Counted from the first letter of the stretch, positions 19,423 to 28,779 are shown. The stretch is DNA of 64,000 nt from Lentisphaerae bacterium RIFOXYA12_64_32 (GCA_001803235.1 MHBL01000433.1:28594-92593), one strand, 5' to 3'. A program made the numbers and translations. The notes: generated from the letters alone by a model not told the origin.

Positions 19423-19725
19423 GGCCCATCTCCTGTATCAAGATTGCTATATAACACAACCGTTACATAACATAAAATGCTTGGCGATGCTGTCAAGCGC
19501 AGCCCGGCAAGATTCCCTTGGACAGACAGAACGGAATGCCTTGTGTCCACAACCCCTGCCTCCCATGAAACTGAAGGTTCCCAGAGCCCGTGAGGACGCG
19601 GGCGCTGGAAACGTCGTTGTCAATTTCACCTCGGTGTGGCCGGGTGATGCACCGCCCGGAAAACTCGGGGACAAGAGCCACAGGGGAACCTCGGGAGAGC
19701 CTCGGGGACAGAGCCTCGGGGCGAG

Positions 19726-19963
19726 CCTCGGGGACAGGCACATAGTGGCGGGGCTGGCCAAAATGCGCCAGTGCTCCGCCTGCGGCATGGGGCGCACGAA
19801 CGTGTGGCACGCCGCGAACGGCCGCGACGCGGACCTGCAACACAGATAGCCCGTCCCGTCCCCAAGGTCCACATTCACGGTCCGGTTGACTCTGCTCTGG
19901 CCTTGTTGTGCCGAGGCGTGGCGGGTATTGTCCAAAGGCGACACAGATAGCCTGTCCCCAAGG
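19726..19963. mobile_element. ~235-bp TIR element, copy 2
   Basis: Near-identical to 14162-14395, same TIR-like ends. Confidence 0.7.
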
Positions 19964-20236
19964 TCCCTGCCCGCCATGCTCTACCACGGCGTGAATACCG
20001 AAGCCGCCGTGCTCATGCGCATGAATGCCGTGCCCCGGAGTATTGCCCCCGCGCTCGGGCAGAGGTTCGCGGTTGCGACCAAGGGTCGCCCTGACGTCCA
20101 CAGCACCCGTGCCGCCCGCGAGTACCTTCGGCGCCTCTCTCCCGACGACTGGCAACGCGCCGCCCCGCGAGGCGCCAAACTCACCGGCCCCGACTACCAG
20201 AATGTCTGGCGACTGCTGGCCGGCGAACGCCTCTGA
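19964..20236 (+). pseudogene. C-terminal fragment of a larger protein (possibly a DEAD/DEAH-box helicase-type protein) abutting the TIR element
   Basis: MLYHGVNTEAAVLMRMNAVPRSIAPALGQRFAVATKGRPDVHSTRAAREYLRRLSPDDWQRAAPRGAKLTGPDYQNVWRLLAGERL* begins directly at the element boundary; helicase assignment is from memory and weak. Confidence 0.35.
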
Positions 20237-20331
20237 CCTACCCCGCCGCCACCCCGGCCCGCAAGATGCTCTTCACCGAACGGATAGGTATCAGTCAACC
20301 CGAAACGGTCAATGCCAAGGCCCTTGGCCTG

Positions 20332-20630
20332 CAGGTCGGAAGAAACGCGTTGTCCATGGAACCGAACGCCATCACGGTGTGTCTCACTCAGTACGACGGG
20401 GGCTGGTAGAACAGCCCGAGACTCCCGCGCTGGCAGTCGGAGTGAAGGAGAGAAACAGAGGGAGTTGAGAGTGAAGGCAACAAGCTCGCGGTGTCTCGCG
20501 AGGACTGCCAGGCAAGAGGAAGCGAGGGTCACCACCAACAGGCACAGAGGGTCGGTAGAGCCTGCGAGTGGGAAGGGCTTAAAGCCCGGTCCCCGTCGCG
20601 CCTCTTTTTCTCCCCGTCGCGCCGCGGATC
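20332..20630 (+). ncRNA. Candidate structured RNA / repeat element, copy B
   Basis: Homologous to 13707-14005 with preserved pairings (GGGCT/AGCCC, CTGGCAGTC/GACTGCCAG, CTCGCG/CGCGAG). Confidence 0.45.
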
Positions 20631-20801
20631 GAGTGCGCGTTCCCCGTTTCTTTCGCCTGCCCGTGGAGCGCCGTGCAGCTCTCTTGAGTCCCTCGCACTG
20701 CGATCCGCCTGTTCCTTGTCGTCCCGGCAAGAAGCCGGCGGAAGGCGGGTGTTGAGCGTTGCCTGTTGGACCAAAGCCTCGGCCAGAAGCCTCGGGGGGA
20801 G

Positions 20802-21035
20802 CCTCGGGGACAGGCACACAGTGGCGGGGCTGGCCAAAATGCGCCAGTGCTCCGCCTGCGGCATGGGGCGCACGAACGTGTGGCACGCCGCGAACGGCCG
20901 CGATGCGGACCTGCAACACAGATGGCCCGTCCCGTCCCCAGGGTCGTCACGGTCCGGCTGACTCTGCTCTGGCCCTGTTGTGCCGAGGCGTGGCGGGTAT
21001 TGTCCACAGGCGACACAGATAGCCCGTCCCCAAGG
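20802..21035. mobile_element. ~235-bp TIR element, copy 3
   Basis: Near-identical to 14162-14395. Confidence 0.7.
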
Positions 21036-21136
21036 ACTCCCCGATCTATGCGCACATCGCAATCTCATGATACTGAAGGCGGGACCGCGTTCCTGGCGCG
21101 GGTGTGCCGGTCGCGTCTGCGCTGGCAGGAACAGGG

Positions 21137-23884
21137 TCACGGCTGCTTGTCGGGCTTGAAGCAGAGGTTGTCGAGGTAGAATACGGCCGGGTCGTTGCCG
21201 TAGCTGACGAAACCCAACCATTGCACACTGGTGAACTCCGGGTCGCAGGGGATGTCGCTGCGCTCGAAGAGCGTCTCGTCCCCCACCGTGATCGTCACGG
21301 CCCACTTGCCGTCGCACAGCTTGCCGAGGCCGTCGGCCATGCGGAAGTGCACCCACTTGCCGTCCGGGATGATGCACTCCGTGGGGATCTGGTCGAGCAG
21401 GAGCTTGCCATCGGCCTGGATCCGGATGCTGGGTCCGTTCTGGCGCATGCCGACGCAGTCGCGCCACTCGACCCACAGCATGGCGCCGGGTTCGCGGTAC
21501 AGGTCGAAGTCCAGGCGCATGTTGATGCTGTCGCTCAGGTTGGGACGGTAGAAAACGTGTGGCAGGTGATACTGCGCCAGGCCGGCGGCGTCGACGAACT
21601 TCAGGCTGTGCTTGCCGGACGCCGCCTTCTCATCGGTGACGACGACGAAGCCTTTCTCCGCTTCGACGATCTCGACCATGGCCGGTTTCTCACCCGGCGC
21701 CTCGAGCTCGAACCCCTCCTCGTAGAACTTGGCGAACAGCGCGCCGAGGTCGGTTTCGGTCGGGAGCAGTGGCGCGATCGGGCATGACGCGGGCAACTGC
21801 CGCCACTCCGCCGGACCGACGAGGCCGACGTCGGTCATGTCGAGCGCCGTGAAGCCGAGCGCGAACGCCGGGGATTCGGGCTTGAGCCGGAAGTCGCGAT
21901 TCTTCGCGTCCACGAACAGGGGGTCGGCAATGCGCGACCGCTCGTCCATGCGCGGCGTGTACCAGATGTCCTTGATCCCCTCCAGTTTCTGCCACTCCTC
22001 GAAGCTGTACTTCAGGAACTTGATCGGCTTGCCGTCCTCGTGCCAGTACAGGTTGTGCTTGATGATCTTGTTGTAGCTCTGCCACTGCTGTTCGGGCCGG
22101 AACGGCGTTCCGTCGCCGGCCATGTAGACGATGTTGTAGGCAAAGATGTTCGTGCGTTCCGAATCGATGCCGAGGCCGAACCCGCAGTAGGCGCAGAGGT
22201 TGTTCAGAACCGTCAGGCAGGCGGTGCCGTGCTGGCACCGGACCCCGCCGGCGCCGGCGTCGTGGACCAGGTTGTTCTCGCACAGGACGCCGGAACTGCC
22301 GCCGTCCAGGTAGATGCCGTGCCCGACGGCGTCCTCGGCCCGACCGACGTCGTGGATGTGGTTGTTGCGGATGACCGAACCCGGGGTGAGGCCGAGGCTG
22401 TAGATGCCGCCGCCGTCGTCCAGAACGCGCATGACATGGTGCACGTGGTTGCGTTCGACGATGTTGTCGCGCGTGCCGGACTGCGTGATGTCCCAGGTCC
22501 AGCCGAGCGAAATGCCGGTGTAGCGGAAGTCGCAGACCTCGTTGTGCGAAATCGTGTTGCGGTGCGCGTAGCCGACGCAGATGCCCACCGCGCCCGCGTG
22601 AATGTGCCCGCCGTCGTGGATGAAGTTGTTGTCGATGAGGTTGTCGTGGCTGAGCAGGCGCGGGATCGGCCGCGTGTGCACCCCGATACGCACACCGCCG
22701 CCACCAAGATCATATAAGTGGTTTCTCACCATACGGTTACCACTACATCCGTCTCGGAACCAGATGGCGTAGTGGCCGATGTGCGCCACCTCGCAACCTT
22801 CGATCGCGATGTCGCGCGCGCCGTCGAACTGCAAGGCGGCATCGAGTGTCGACTCCGCCTGCGGATCGCCGTGACCCTCGGGTGGCAGATGCCAGGCGGC
22901 GTACTGGAACGAGAGGCCCTCGAAACGGATGTGCTCGACGAATCGGTCCTGCGCCGGGTCGCCCCGACCCACGACCAGGTTCTGCACGACCGGCGCCACG
23001 ACCGTCAGTTCGTCGAGTTTCTCATCCGCAAACGGGATGACGGTCAGCACGCCTGTGACGCGGTCGAGCTGCCACTCGCCCGGTGCGTCGAGAGCGCCCG
23101 GATGGTTCTCGACCAGGTAGCACTGTCCGGACGAGCGCGGCATGGGCCACACCGCGGGGCCGCCGAGGAACGCCACCTGCGTGCTTTCGTCGACCGACTT
23201 CAGAGGGTACAGGCCCGAATTCCAACTGAAGTAGAGCTTCAGGTTCACGTCCGGCAGGTTGTCCCAGGCCTTGAGGTCGCCGGGGAAGAACCCGAACGCC
23301 GTCTTGGACTTGCCCGCCCACTCGCCGGTCTTGGCCACGTCGCCCTGGAGCACGGCCTTGCGGATGAAGAACTGGCCGCTGTTCGGCGAACGCGCCAGAA
23401 TGTAGCGCCGCCCGTTGGCGAAGAGTTGACGGAACACCCAGGCGTGGTCTCTGGCCGCATCCAGGGTAACGGAGTATGAGCCGTTGGCGTTGCGTTGGAA
23501 CCCGCGCACTTCGCGGCCCCCCGAGATCACCGGGTGTTCACCCTCGTACGCGGCGTAGACAATGGGGCCGGCGCTCGTCCCCGAGTCCTCCGGCAGCAGC
23601 TCGAACGACGCCTCGAGCCGATAGACGCCGTCGCGCAACAGGACCCGTGCGCCACCGTCCGGAACACGGCCGGCGCTCTTCATCTCGCGCAGAGCATTTC
23701 GCGCCCGGTCGAGCGTAGCGAACGGGCCGTCCGTCTTTTCCGCGTTCGGTGCCGCGAGCGTGCCGGACCACGCGTCCTGACCCTGGGGCGACACATACAG
23801 CACGGCCGTGTCGGCCGCCAGGATGCTCAAGCCGACCAGGCACCCGCTCACCAGCAACGCGTTGCGGAGGAAAGAATGCGCCAT
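21137..23884 (-). CDS. Secreted right-handed parallel beta-helix protein (GH141/pectate-lyase-like)
   Basis: Signal peptide MAHSFLRNALLVSGCLVGLSILAADTA; YVSPQGQDAWSGTLAAPNAEKTDGPFATLDRARNALR; multiple NxIxxNxI beta-helix coils. RBS GGAGGAGA before ATG 23884. Confidence 0.8.
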   Translation of the reverse strand: MAHSFLRNALLVSGCLVGLSILAADTAVLYVSPQGQDAWSGTLAAPNAEKTDGPFATLDRARNALREMKSAGRVPDGGARVLLRDGVYRLEASFELLPEDSGTSAGPIVYAAYEGEHPVISGGREVRGFQRNANGSYSVTLDAARDHAWVFRQLFANGRRYILARSPNSGQFFIRKAVLQGDVAKTGEWAGKSKTAFGFFPGDLKAWDNLPDVNLKLYFSWNSGLYPLKSVDESTQVAFLGGPAVWPMPRSSGQCYLVENHPGALDAPGEWQLDRVTGVLTVIPFADEKLDELTVVAPVVQNLVVGRGDPAQDRFVEHIRFEGLSFQYAAWHLPPEGHGDPQAESTLDAALQFDGARDIAIEGCEVAHIGHYAIWFRDGCSGNRMVRNHLYDLGGGGVRIGVHTRPIPRLLSHDNLIDNNFIHDGGHIHAGAVGICVGYAHRNTISHNEVCDFRYTGISLGWTWDITQSGTRDNIVERNHVHHVMRVLDDGGGIYSLGLTPGSVIRNNHIHDVGRAEDAVGHGIYLDGGSSGVLCENNLVHDAGAGGVRCQHGTACLTVLNNLCAYCGFGLGIDSERTNIFAYNIVYMAGDGTPFRPEQQWQSYNKIIKHNLYWHEDGKPIKFLKYSFEEWQKLEGIKDIWYTPRMDERSRIADPLFVDAKNRDFRLKPESPAFALGFTALDMTDVGLVGPAEWRQLPASCPIAPLLPTETDLGALFAKFYEEGFELEAPGEKPAMVEIVEAEKGFVVVTDEKAASGKHSLKFVDAAGLAQYHLPHVFYRPNLSDSINMRLDFDLYREPGAMLWVEWRDCVGMRQNGPSIRIQADGKLLLDQIPTECIIPDGKWVHFRMADGLGKLCDGKWAVTITVGDETLFERSDIPCDPEFTSVQWLGFVSYGNDPAVFYLDNLCFKPDKQP

Positions 23885-24347
23885 TGGGGTGGTCTCCTCC
23901 AAATGTCTCTCTTCCCCTTGCCCGTGCCTTTGCCCGTCCTCGCGGCTGTGCCCGTTTCATGCCCGGCTGTGCACCGCGCGGCAATCCCTTACCAATACGC
24001 CCAACGTCCCCCCGGTTTCAAGTACGCTCCGGCATGGCTCCCCGTTTTCCGTGTATACCGATATGCCATCGCGCGGCCGGCGCCGCGCTGGTGAGGCGAG
24101 GTCTTTCGTGCAATTGGGTGCGAGCTGTACAACCCCGGCGACCGGGTGGTGGTCTTGTCGCCAACGGCGACAGGCATGTCCAGCCCAAGGTTGGCAAACC
24201 CTGGGATTCGGCGTACCTCAACCGATTGCACGCCAACGGGGTACCGCATGCCGCACCACGGTGGTGAACACACGGCGTGCACCTGCGCGTCCCCTTCAGG
24301 GACGGACGAATGGGGCGCCGGGCAGCGCTCCCACACGCTTCGGCGCG

Positions 24348-25667
24348 CTACTGTGCACTCGCCGCCGAGACGCGTTGTACCACGCGGTGCACGGCGCCGG
24401 CGACGCGGTCCTCGACGTCGCCCGCCCAGCGCCAGGCCGGTCGTCCGTACTCATCCAGGTGCGGGCCGCCCTCGTACCCGCCCTCCTCCCACACCCGGCG
24501 CGAGGGGATGTACGCGGCCATGTCGTTGGCATACCCACACACCCAGGTCCCGGGTCCGAACTCGCGCTTGAAGCGCAGCGAGTAGTCGACCACCGCCTCG
24601 CCGCCGATACCGAGCAGCAGCAGTTCATCGCCGATCCGCCAAGCCTGCACCGGATAGGGATACGCGGTGGGGAAGATGACCCCGTCGTCGATCATCTTGA
24701 TCATGCGCTTCGCCCAACGTGCGTGCAGTGCGCTCTTGCCATGGGCGATCGGCAGCAGTTTCTCGCGCGTCACGATTTCGCCATAAGGCAGGTCCACGAA
24801 CTCGAACGCCGTGCGCAGCCCGAGGCCGGTCGAGACCGGCTGCATCGGCTTGGCCAGTACTGCGTTCACTGCGGCGGCGAGCATCTGCCCGTAGCACGCG
24901 GCCAGTTCAAGCGTGCGGCGCGGGATCGGGTTCTGATCCGCACCGCACGCGTTGAAGAACATGGCCGCGGCGCCGGGGTGCGCGGCCTCGATGCCGATCT
25001 GCGCGAAGCCCGGATAGTCGCCACACCACTGATTGAACGCGAGCGTGGTCGGGTGACAGGCATACCCGAAGAGGACCCCGAGCAGTTCGCCACCGTCGTC
25101 GCGAATCGCCAGGACCGGCACGTCATGATCCACCACGCCCTTCAGCTTCAGCGGCTTGCCCTCGGCCAGCATCTGCGCCACCTCAGCTTCGGTGTTCTCG
25201 CGGCGGTTGACCGCAAACGTGCACGTACCCTCGCCCTTGCTCAGCAGTGCCGGGCGCCAGTCCCCGAGCGCCTCCTCGACGGCCTCGACCACCCGGTCCT
25301 CCATCCACAGCGAGTATTCATTCACCAGCCGGTGCTGCTCTTCGTCCAGCGGGTAGTAGTCCACCAAGTCGTCCGTGAGGATTGGCCCGCAGTGATTGTG
25401 CGAGAAGGTGAGCATGAACTCGGCGCGGTCCAGGCCGCACCGCGCCCGCAGCCGCGCGTACAGGCGTTCATAGATGGTCTTGGACATTCCCATATGATCC
25501 GTCGTGACCATCACGACGCGCTTGCCGGCGTGGTCCCGCAGGGCGAGGACCTTGAGCCAGAGATCGTGGACCTTGCCCTCCGGTGCACGCTCGGTCCCAT
25601 ACCCCGCCAGCCACACGGGCGTCTCCGGAGTCATCACGCGCCGCGCCATGCCAACTTGCCAGGTCAT
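24348..25667 (-). CDS. Neutral/alkaline ceramidase-like protein
   Basis: MARRVMTPETPVWLAGYG...VMVTTDHMG...EFMLTFSHNHCGP...GYACHPTTL...FFNACGADQNPIPR. Confidence 0.75.
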   Translation of the reverse strand: MTWQVGMARRVMTPETPVWLAGYGTERAPEGKVHDLWLKVLALRDHAGKRVVMVTTDHMGMSKTIYERLYARLRARCGLDRAEFMLTFSHNHCGPILTDDLVDYYPLDEEQHRLVNEYSLWMEDRVVEAVEEALGDWRPALLSKGEGTCTFAVNRRENTEAEVAQMLAEGKPLKLKGVVDHDVPVLAIRDDGGELLGVLFGYACHPTTLAFNQWCGDYPGFAQIGIEAAHPGAAAMFFNACGADQNPIPRRTLELAACYGQMLAAAVNAVLAKPMQPVSTGLGLRTAFEFVDLPYGEIVTREKLLPIAHGKSALHARWAKRMIKMIDDGVIFPTAYPYPVQAWRIGDELLLLGIGGEAVVDYSLRFKREFGPGTWVCGYANDMAAYIPSRRVWEEGGYEGGPHLDEYGRPAWRWAGDVEDRVAGAVHRVVQRVSAASAQ

Positions 25668-25793
25668 GTTCTTGCTCCTTCTCCGTAACGGACCCAACGG
25701 ACACGAGGGATTGGGTTGGCACCTATACCGTACGGGTATGGCCTCTGCGAGCGTCGGGGCTCAAAACGGTTCTCCTGTCGGTGCGACGTCCGC

Positions 25794-26158
25794 TCAGTCC
25801 TGGCGCCGCGGGGCCAGGTTCACGACGCCCGCGAGGTCGCCGTCGCGGACGGAGATCATCCAGGTGAGCGCCTTGGCCGGGACGACGGCTTCGCTCACGA
25901 AACCGCGGTTGCTCACCTGCCGCACCTCCCACTCAATGCGATCCGCATACACGCGGAACACGCGGTACATGTTCGGCCACTCGGCGTGACGCGCAGCGAC
26001 TGCGCGCCGCCGTGCGCGCGGGCGGTGTCGGCCGCATAGGTCGCCTGGTAGGTGTGGAAGTCCGGCAGCGCGCCCTCAAACCCCTCGTCAATGCCCAACT
26101 GCGCCCAGGCCGACCCAACAGCGACAAGCAGCGATACGACGAGAGTCACAAGCTTCAT
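25794..26158 (-). pseudogene. Frameshifted small secreted protein
   Basis: MKLVTLVVSLLVAVGSAWAQLGIDEGFEGALPDFHTYQATYAADTARAHGGAQSLRVTP continues in another frame as NMYRVFRVYADRIEWEVRQVSNRGFVSEAVVPAKALTWMISVRDGDLAGVVNLAPRRQD*. Confidence 0.6.
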
Positions 26159-26620
26159 CGGAACAGGTCTCCGGTTCGTGGGGCTCGGACATGTTGCCTT
26201 TGCTCGTATCGTGCCTACCATAGCCTGTCTTCCCGAAATCATGCTGTCGGAGGACAATGGATCAAGGACGGATGAACGTCGAACGCTGAACTCCGAACTT
26301 CGAAGCACCGGAGGGGGGAATTCGGACGCGGTATGTCACTGTGACTGGCGCGGCAGCGTCCCTACTTCGAGGTTCGGCGTCTGTCCCGGATCGGGGGCCT
26401 TGGGGTCATCCGTCCTTACCCGCACATCCGCCGGTGGTTCCGTCAGACCGGCCAGACCAGCGTGCTCCCCCAGGCAGGTCCCCGCGGCCCCCAGGTCGGC
26501 GGCGGAAGGAAAGAGCGGGGATGGACCGTCTCCGGGCGCGTTTCAACCGAATGTCCGGCCCCAATCTCACCTCGCGACCGGGCAAATGTGCTCAAAAAGG
26601 TAGGCGCGACCCCGGTGCCC

Positions 26621-26694
26621 CAGGCCGCCCCTACCAGGTGTGCGCGGAGGTGTGGCCTTCCGAGACGCGGCGCCAGATCTTGAAACAGCCCTGG
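26621..26694. repeat. Dispersed repeat; copy at 43287-43361
   Basis: CAGGCCGCCCCTACCAGGTGTGCGCGGAGGTGTGGCCTTCCGAGACGCGGCGCCAGATCTTGAAACAGCCCTGGG. Confidence 0.8.
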
Positions 26695-26700
26695 GTGGCC

Positions 26701-26857
26701 GTAATGCGTCAGTGGCGGGTGGAGATAAGGTCGAAGGTTGACCGGGGCTGGCGTCTAAAGTGGTCGGAGCGGCTCGCTCCGACACCCGCGGGACCGAGCC
26801 GGTCCCGCCACTTTTGGCGAGCCCCCCCCAGCCCAGCACCCGCCACTGACGCATTAC
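26701..26857. mobile_element. 157-bp MITE-like element with perfect 21-bp terminal inverted repeats
   Basis: GTAATGCGTCAGTGGCGGGTG (26701-26721) / CACCCGCCACTGACGCATTAC (26837-26857); same 21-mer also at 828-848. Confidence 0.75.
26758..26819. repeat. REP-like palindromic repeat copy, nested in MITE 26701-26857
   Basis: AAAGTGGTCGGAGCGGCTCGCTCCGACACCCGCGGGACCGAGCCGGTCCCGCCACTTTTGGCG. Confidence 0.8.
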
Positions 26858-26964
26858 TGGGTGGCCCGGCGCCCACCTTGAAAAGCGGGTGCATTACATC
26901 TATAATGGTACAGTGTCCTGCTGGGCTGTAAGCTTGGCAATTTCCATATGGAGGGAGCGGGCCC

Positions 26965-27708
26965 ATGGAACACCGACGACGCTTCACGCTCACGGCCCCC
27001 TCTGGCCTTCCCCCCCTTCGACGCGGTCAGGGGCCGACGTCCGACTCGGGGGTTGACGTCCGGCGCAGGGCTCATTGGTTTACACTCATTGAACTGCTGG
27101 TCGTCATCGCCATCATTGCCATCCTCGCGTCCCTGCTCCTGCCGGCGCTTGCCGAGTCCCGGGAGCGGGCGCGCCGAAGCATTTGTGGCAATAACCTCAA
27201 ACAGATGGGCACGGGGATGATCATGTACACCGATGACTACGACGGGCTCGGGCCGTACAATCATCGCGACCCGCCCTGTGAGAACATGGGCTGCGGGAAC
27301 TGGCGGTGCACGCTGCACGCGCCGAACCAGTACTTCCAGTTCGGCCTGCTTTTCTCTTACCTCGGCTGTCCCGACCTGTGGGAAACACCGCAGATCATGA
27401 TCTGTCCTTCGGACCGCGCGCTGCGCCTGACCCCGTCCAAGTTCGGCAGCGACACGTCGTATTGGATCAACCCCCAGGCCGGCAGCAGCAGTGTCCAGGC
27501 CAAGCGCCTGACGTACTGGCCTCCGACCCGCCTCGCCGTCGTGGACCAGGACACGTGGTGGGAAATGGGCTATCTGGGCTGGCCATCCAATCACAACTCG
27601 CACGGATTCAACACGCTGCGGATGGGGGGAAGCGTCAGTTGGATTCCCTGGACGCACAACATGGGCAACGTCTGGGATTGGGCCACCTTCGACAAGATCT
27701 GCCCGTGA
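26965..27708 (+). CDS. Type II secretion/prepilin-like protein with N-terminal methylation motif
   Basis: [56 protein letters not shown]. Confidence 0.85.
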   Translation: MEHRRRFTLTAPSGLPPLRRGQGPTSDSGVDVRRRAHWFTLIELLVVIAIIAILASLLLPALAESRERARRSICGNNLKQMGTGMIMYTDDYDGLGPYNHRDPPCENMGCGNWRCTLHAPNQYFQFGLLFSYLGCPDLWETPQIMICPSDRALRLTPSKFGSDTSYWINPQAGSSSVQAKRLTYWPPTRLAVVDQDTWWEMGYLGWPSNHNSHGFNTLRMGGSVSWIPWTHNMGNVWDWATFDKICP

Positions 27709-27945
27709 TCGGGCAGAGAGCCTGCGGGGCGTCAGGTCCAATCCAGGGTTGTTCAGATTGGCCGGGGAGTGCAGGTCGTGCGGCGCGCCGAGGCGACCTA
27801 CGCCGTTGCAGTTACGCATGATCCAGGCCTTGCGAGTCTTGCCGACCGGGCTATGATACCTGAAGGCGGCAGGGCGCTAACCTCTCTCCTGCCCGCCCGC
27901 ACGATGCCAGCCCTGAATCCGTTGTCGATGAAGGAGACACGTCTT

Positions 27946-28779
27946 GTGGCCCAGTTAGGAATTGTCAAACAGCGGGATCCTGCGCTCTGTGCGTTGCGCC
28001 TCAGGACGGTTGGTGGCGATCTGACCACGGCGCAGTTGCGAACCATCATCAGCGTTGCGGAGCGCTTCGGTCAAGGCAAAGTTCACCTGTCGACCCGCCA
28101 AGGGGTGGAGATCCACGGTGTCCTGAAGTCCGACGCCGAGGCGGCGATTGCCGAGTTGGCTGCCGGCGGCGTTTCCATGGGGGCGGGGGGCTCTCGGGTC
28201 CGGGTCGTGGGCGCCTGCCCGGGGAACAGTTGGTGTCGCTACGGCGCCATCAACACCAAGGACTTGGCCGCCGCACTTGACCGCGAGCATTTCGCCAGCG
28301 AGATGCCGTACAAGGTCAAGATGAATGTCACCGGCTGCCCGAACAACTGCGGCAAAGCGCGCGAGAACGACATCGGCCTGATGGGTGTAACCGTTCCCGC
28401 CTGGGCGGAAGACAAGTGCAGTGACTGCGGTAAGTGCGTGGAGCTTTGTCCGACCCACTCCATCACCAAGGACGGCGACCGCTATCTTTCCGACAAGGAC
28501 ACCTGCATCAAGTGCAGCGTCTGCACGACGCTCTGCCCCACCGGCGCCTGGAAAGCCGAGACCACCGGGATCCGCGTGCTTGCCGGCGGAACGATGGGCA
28601 AGAAGCCGCGTCTCGGCACGGTGATTGCAGACCTGATTGAAGATCCCGAGGAAGCGTTGGCACTGGTTCGCAAGGTGCTGGCCGTGTACCGTGCCGAGGG
28701 ACGCTCGAACGAACGCCTGGGGCACACGATGGATCGCATCGGTCTCGACGAGTTCAATCGCCGAGTCGCCGCTCAGTGA
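27946..28779 (+). CDS. Nitrite/sulfite reductase-like siroheme/4Fe-4S protein with ferredoxin domain
   Basis: TRQGVEIHGV, VVGACPGNSWCRYGAINT, MNVTGCPNNCGKARENDIGLMG, CSDCGKCVELCP, CIKCSVCTTLCPTGAW; GTG start after GAAGGAGA. Confidence 0.75.
   Translation: MAQLGIVKQRDPALCALRLRTVGGDLTTAQLRTIISVAERFGQGKVHLSTRQGVEIHGVLKSDAEAAIAELAAGGVSMGAGGSRVRVVGACPGNSWCRYGAINTKDLAAALDREHFASEMPYKVKMNVTGCPNNCGKARENDIGLMGVTVPAWAEDKCSDCGKCVELCPTHSITKDGDRYLSDKDTCIKCSVCTTLCPTGAWKAETTGIRVLAGGTMGKKPRLGTVIADLIEDPEEALALVRKVLAVYRAEGRSNERLGHTMDRIGLDEFNRRVAAQ

Noticed and set aside
27946-28779. Full assimilatory/dissimilatory sulfite reduction cluster
   Set aside because: Only a single siroheme/ferredoxin-type gene is present; no dsr/asr partners nearby, so no pathway is claimed.
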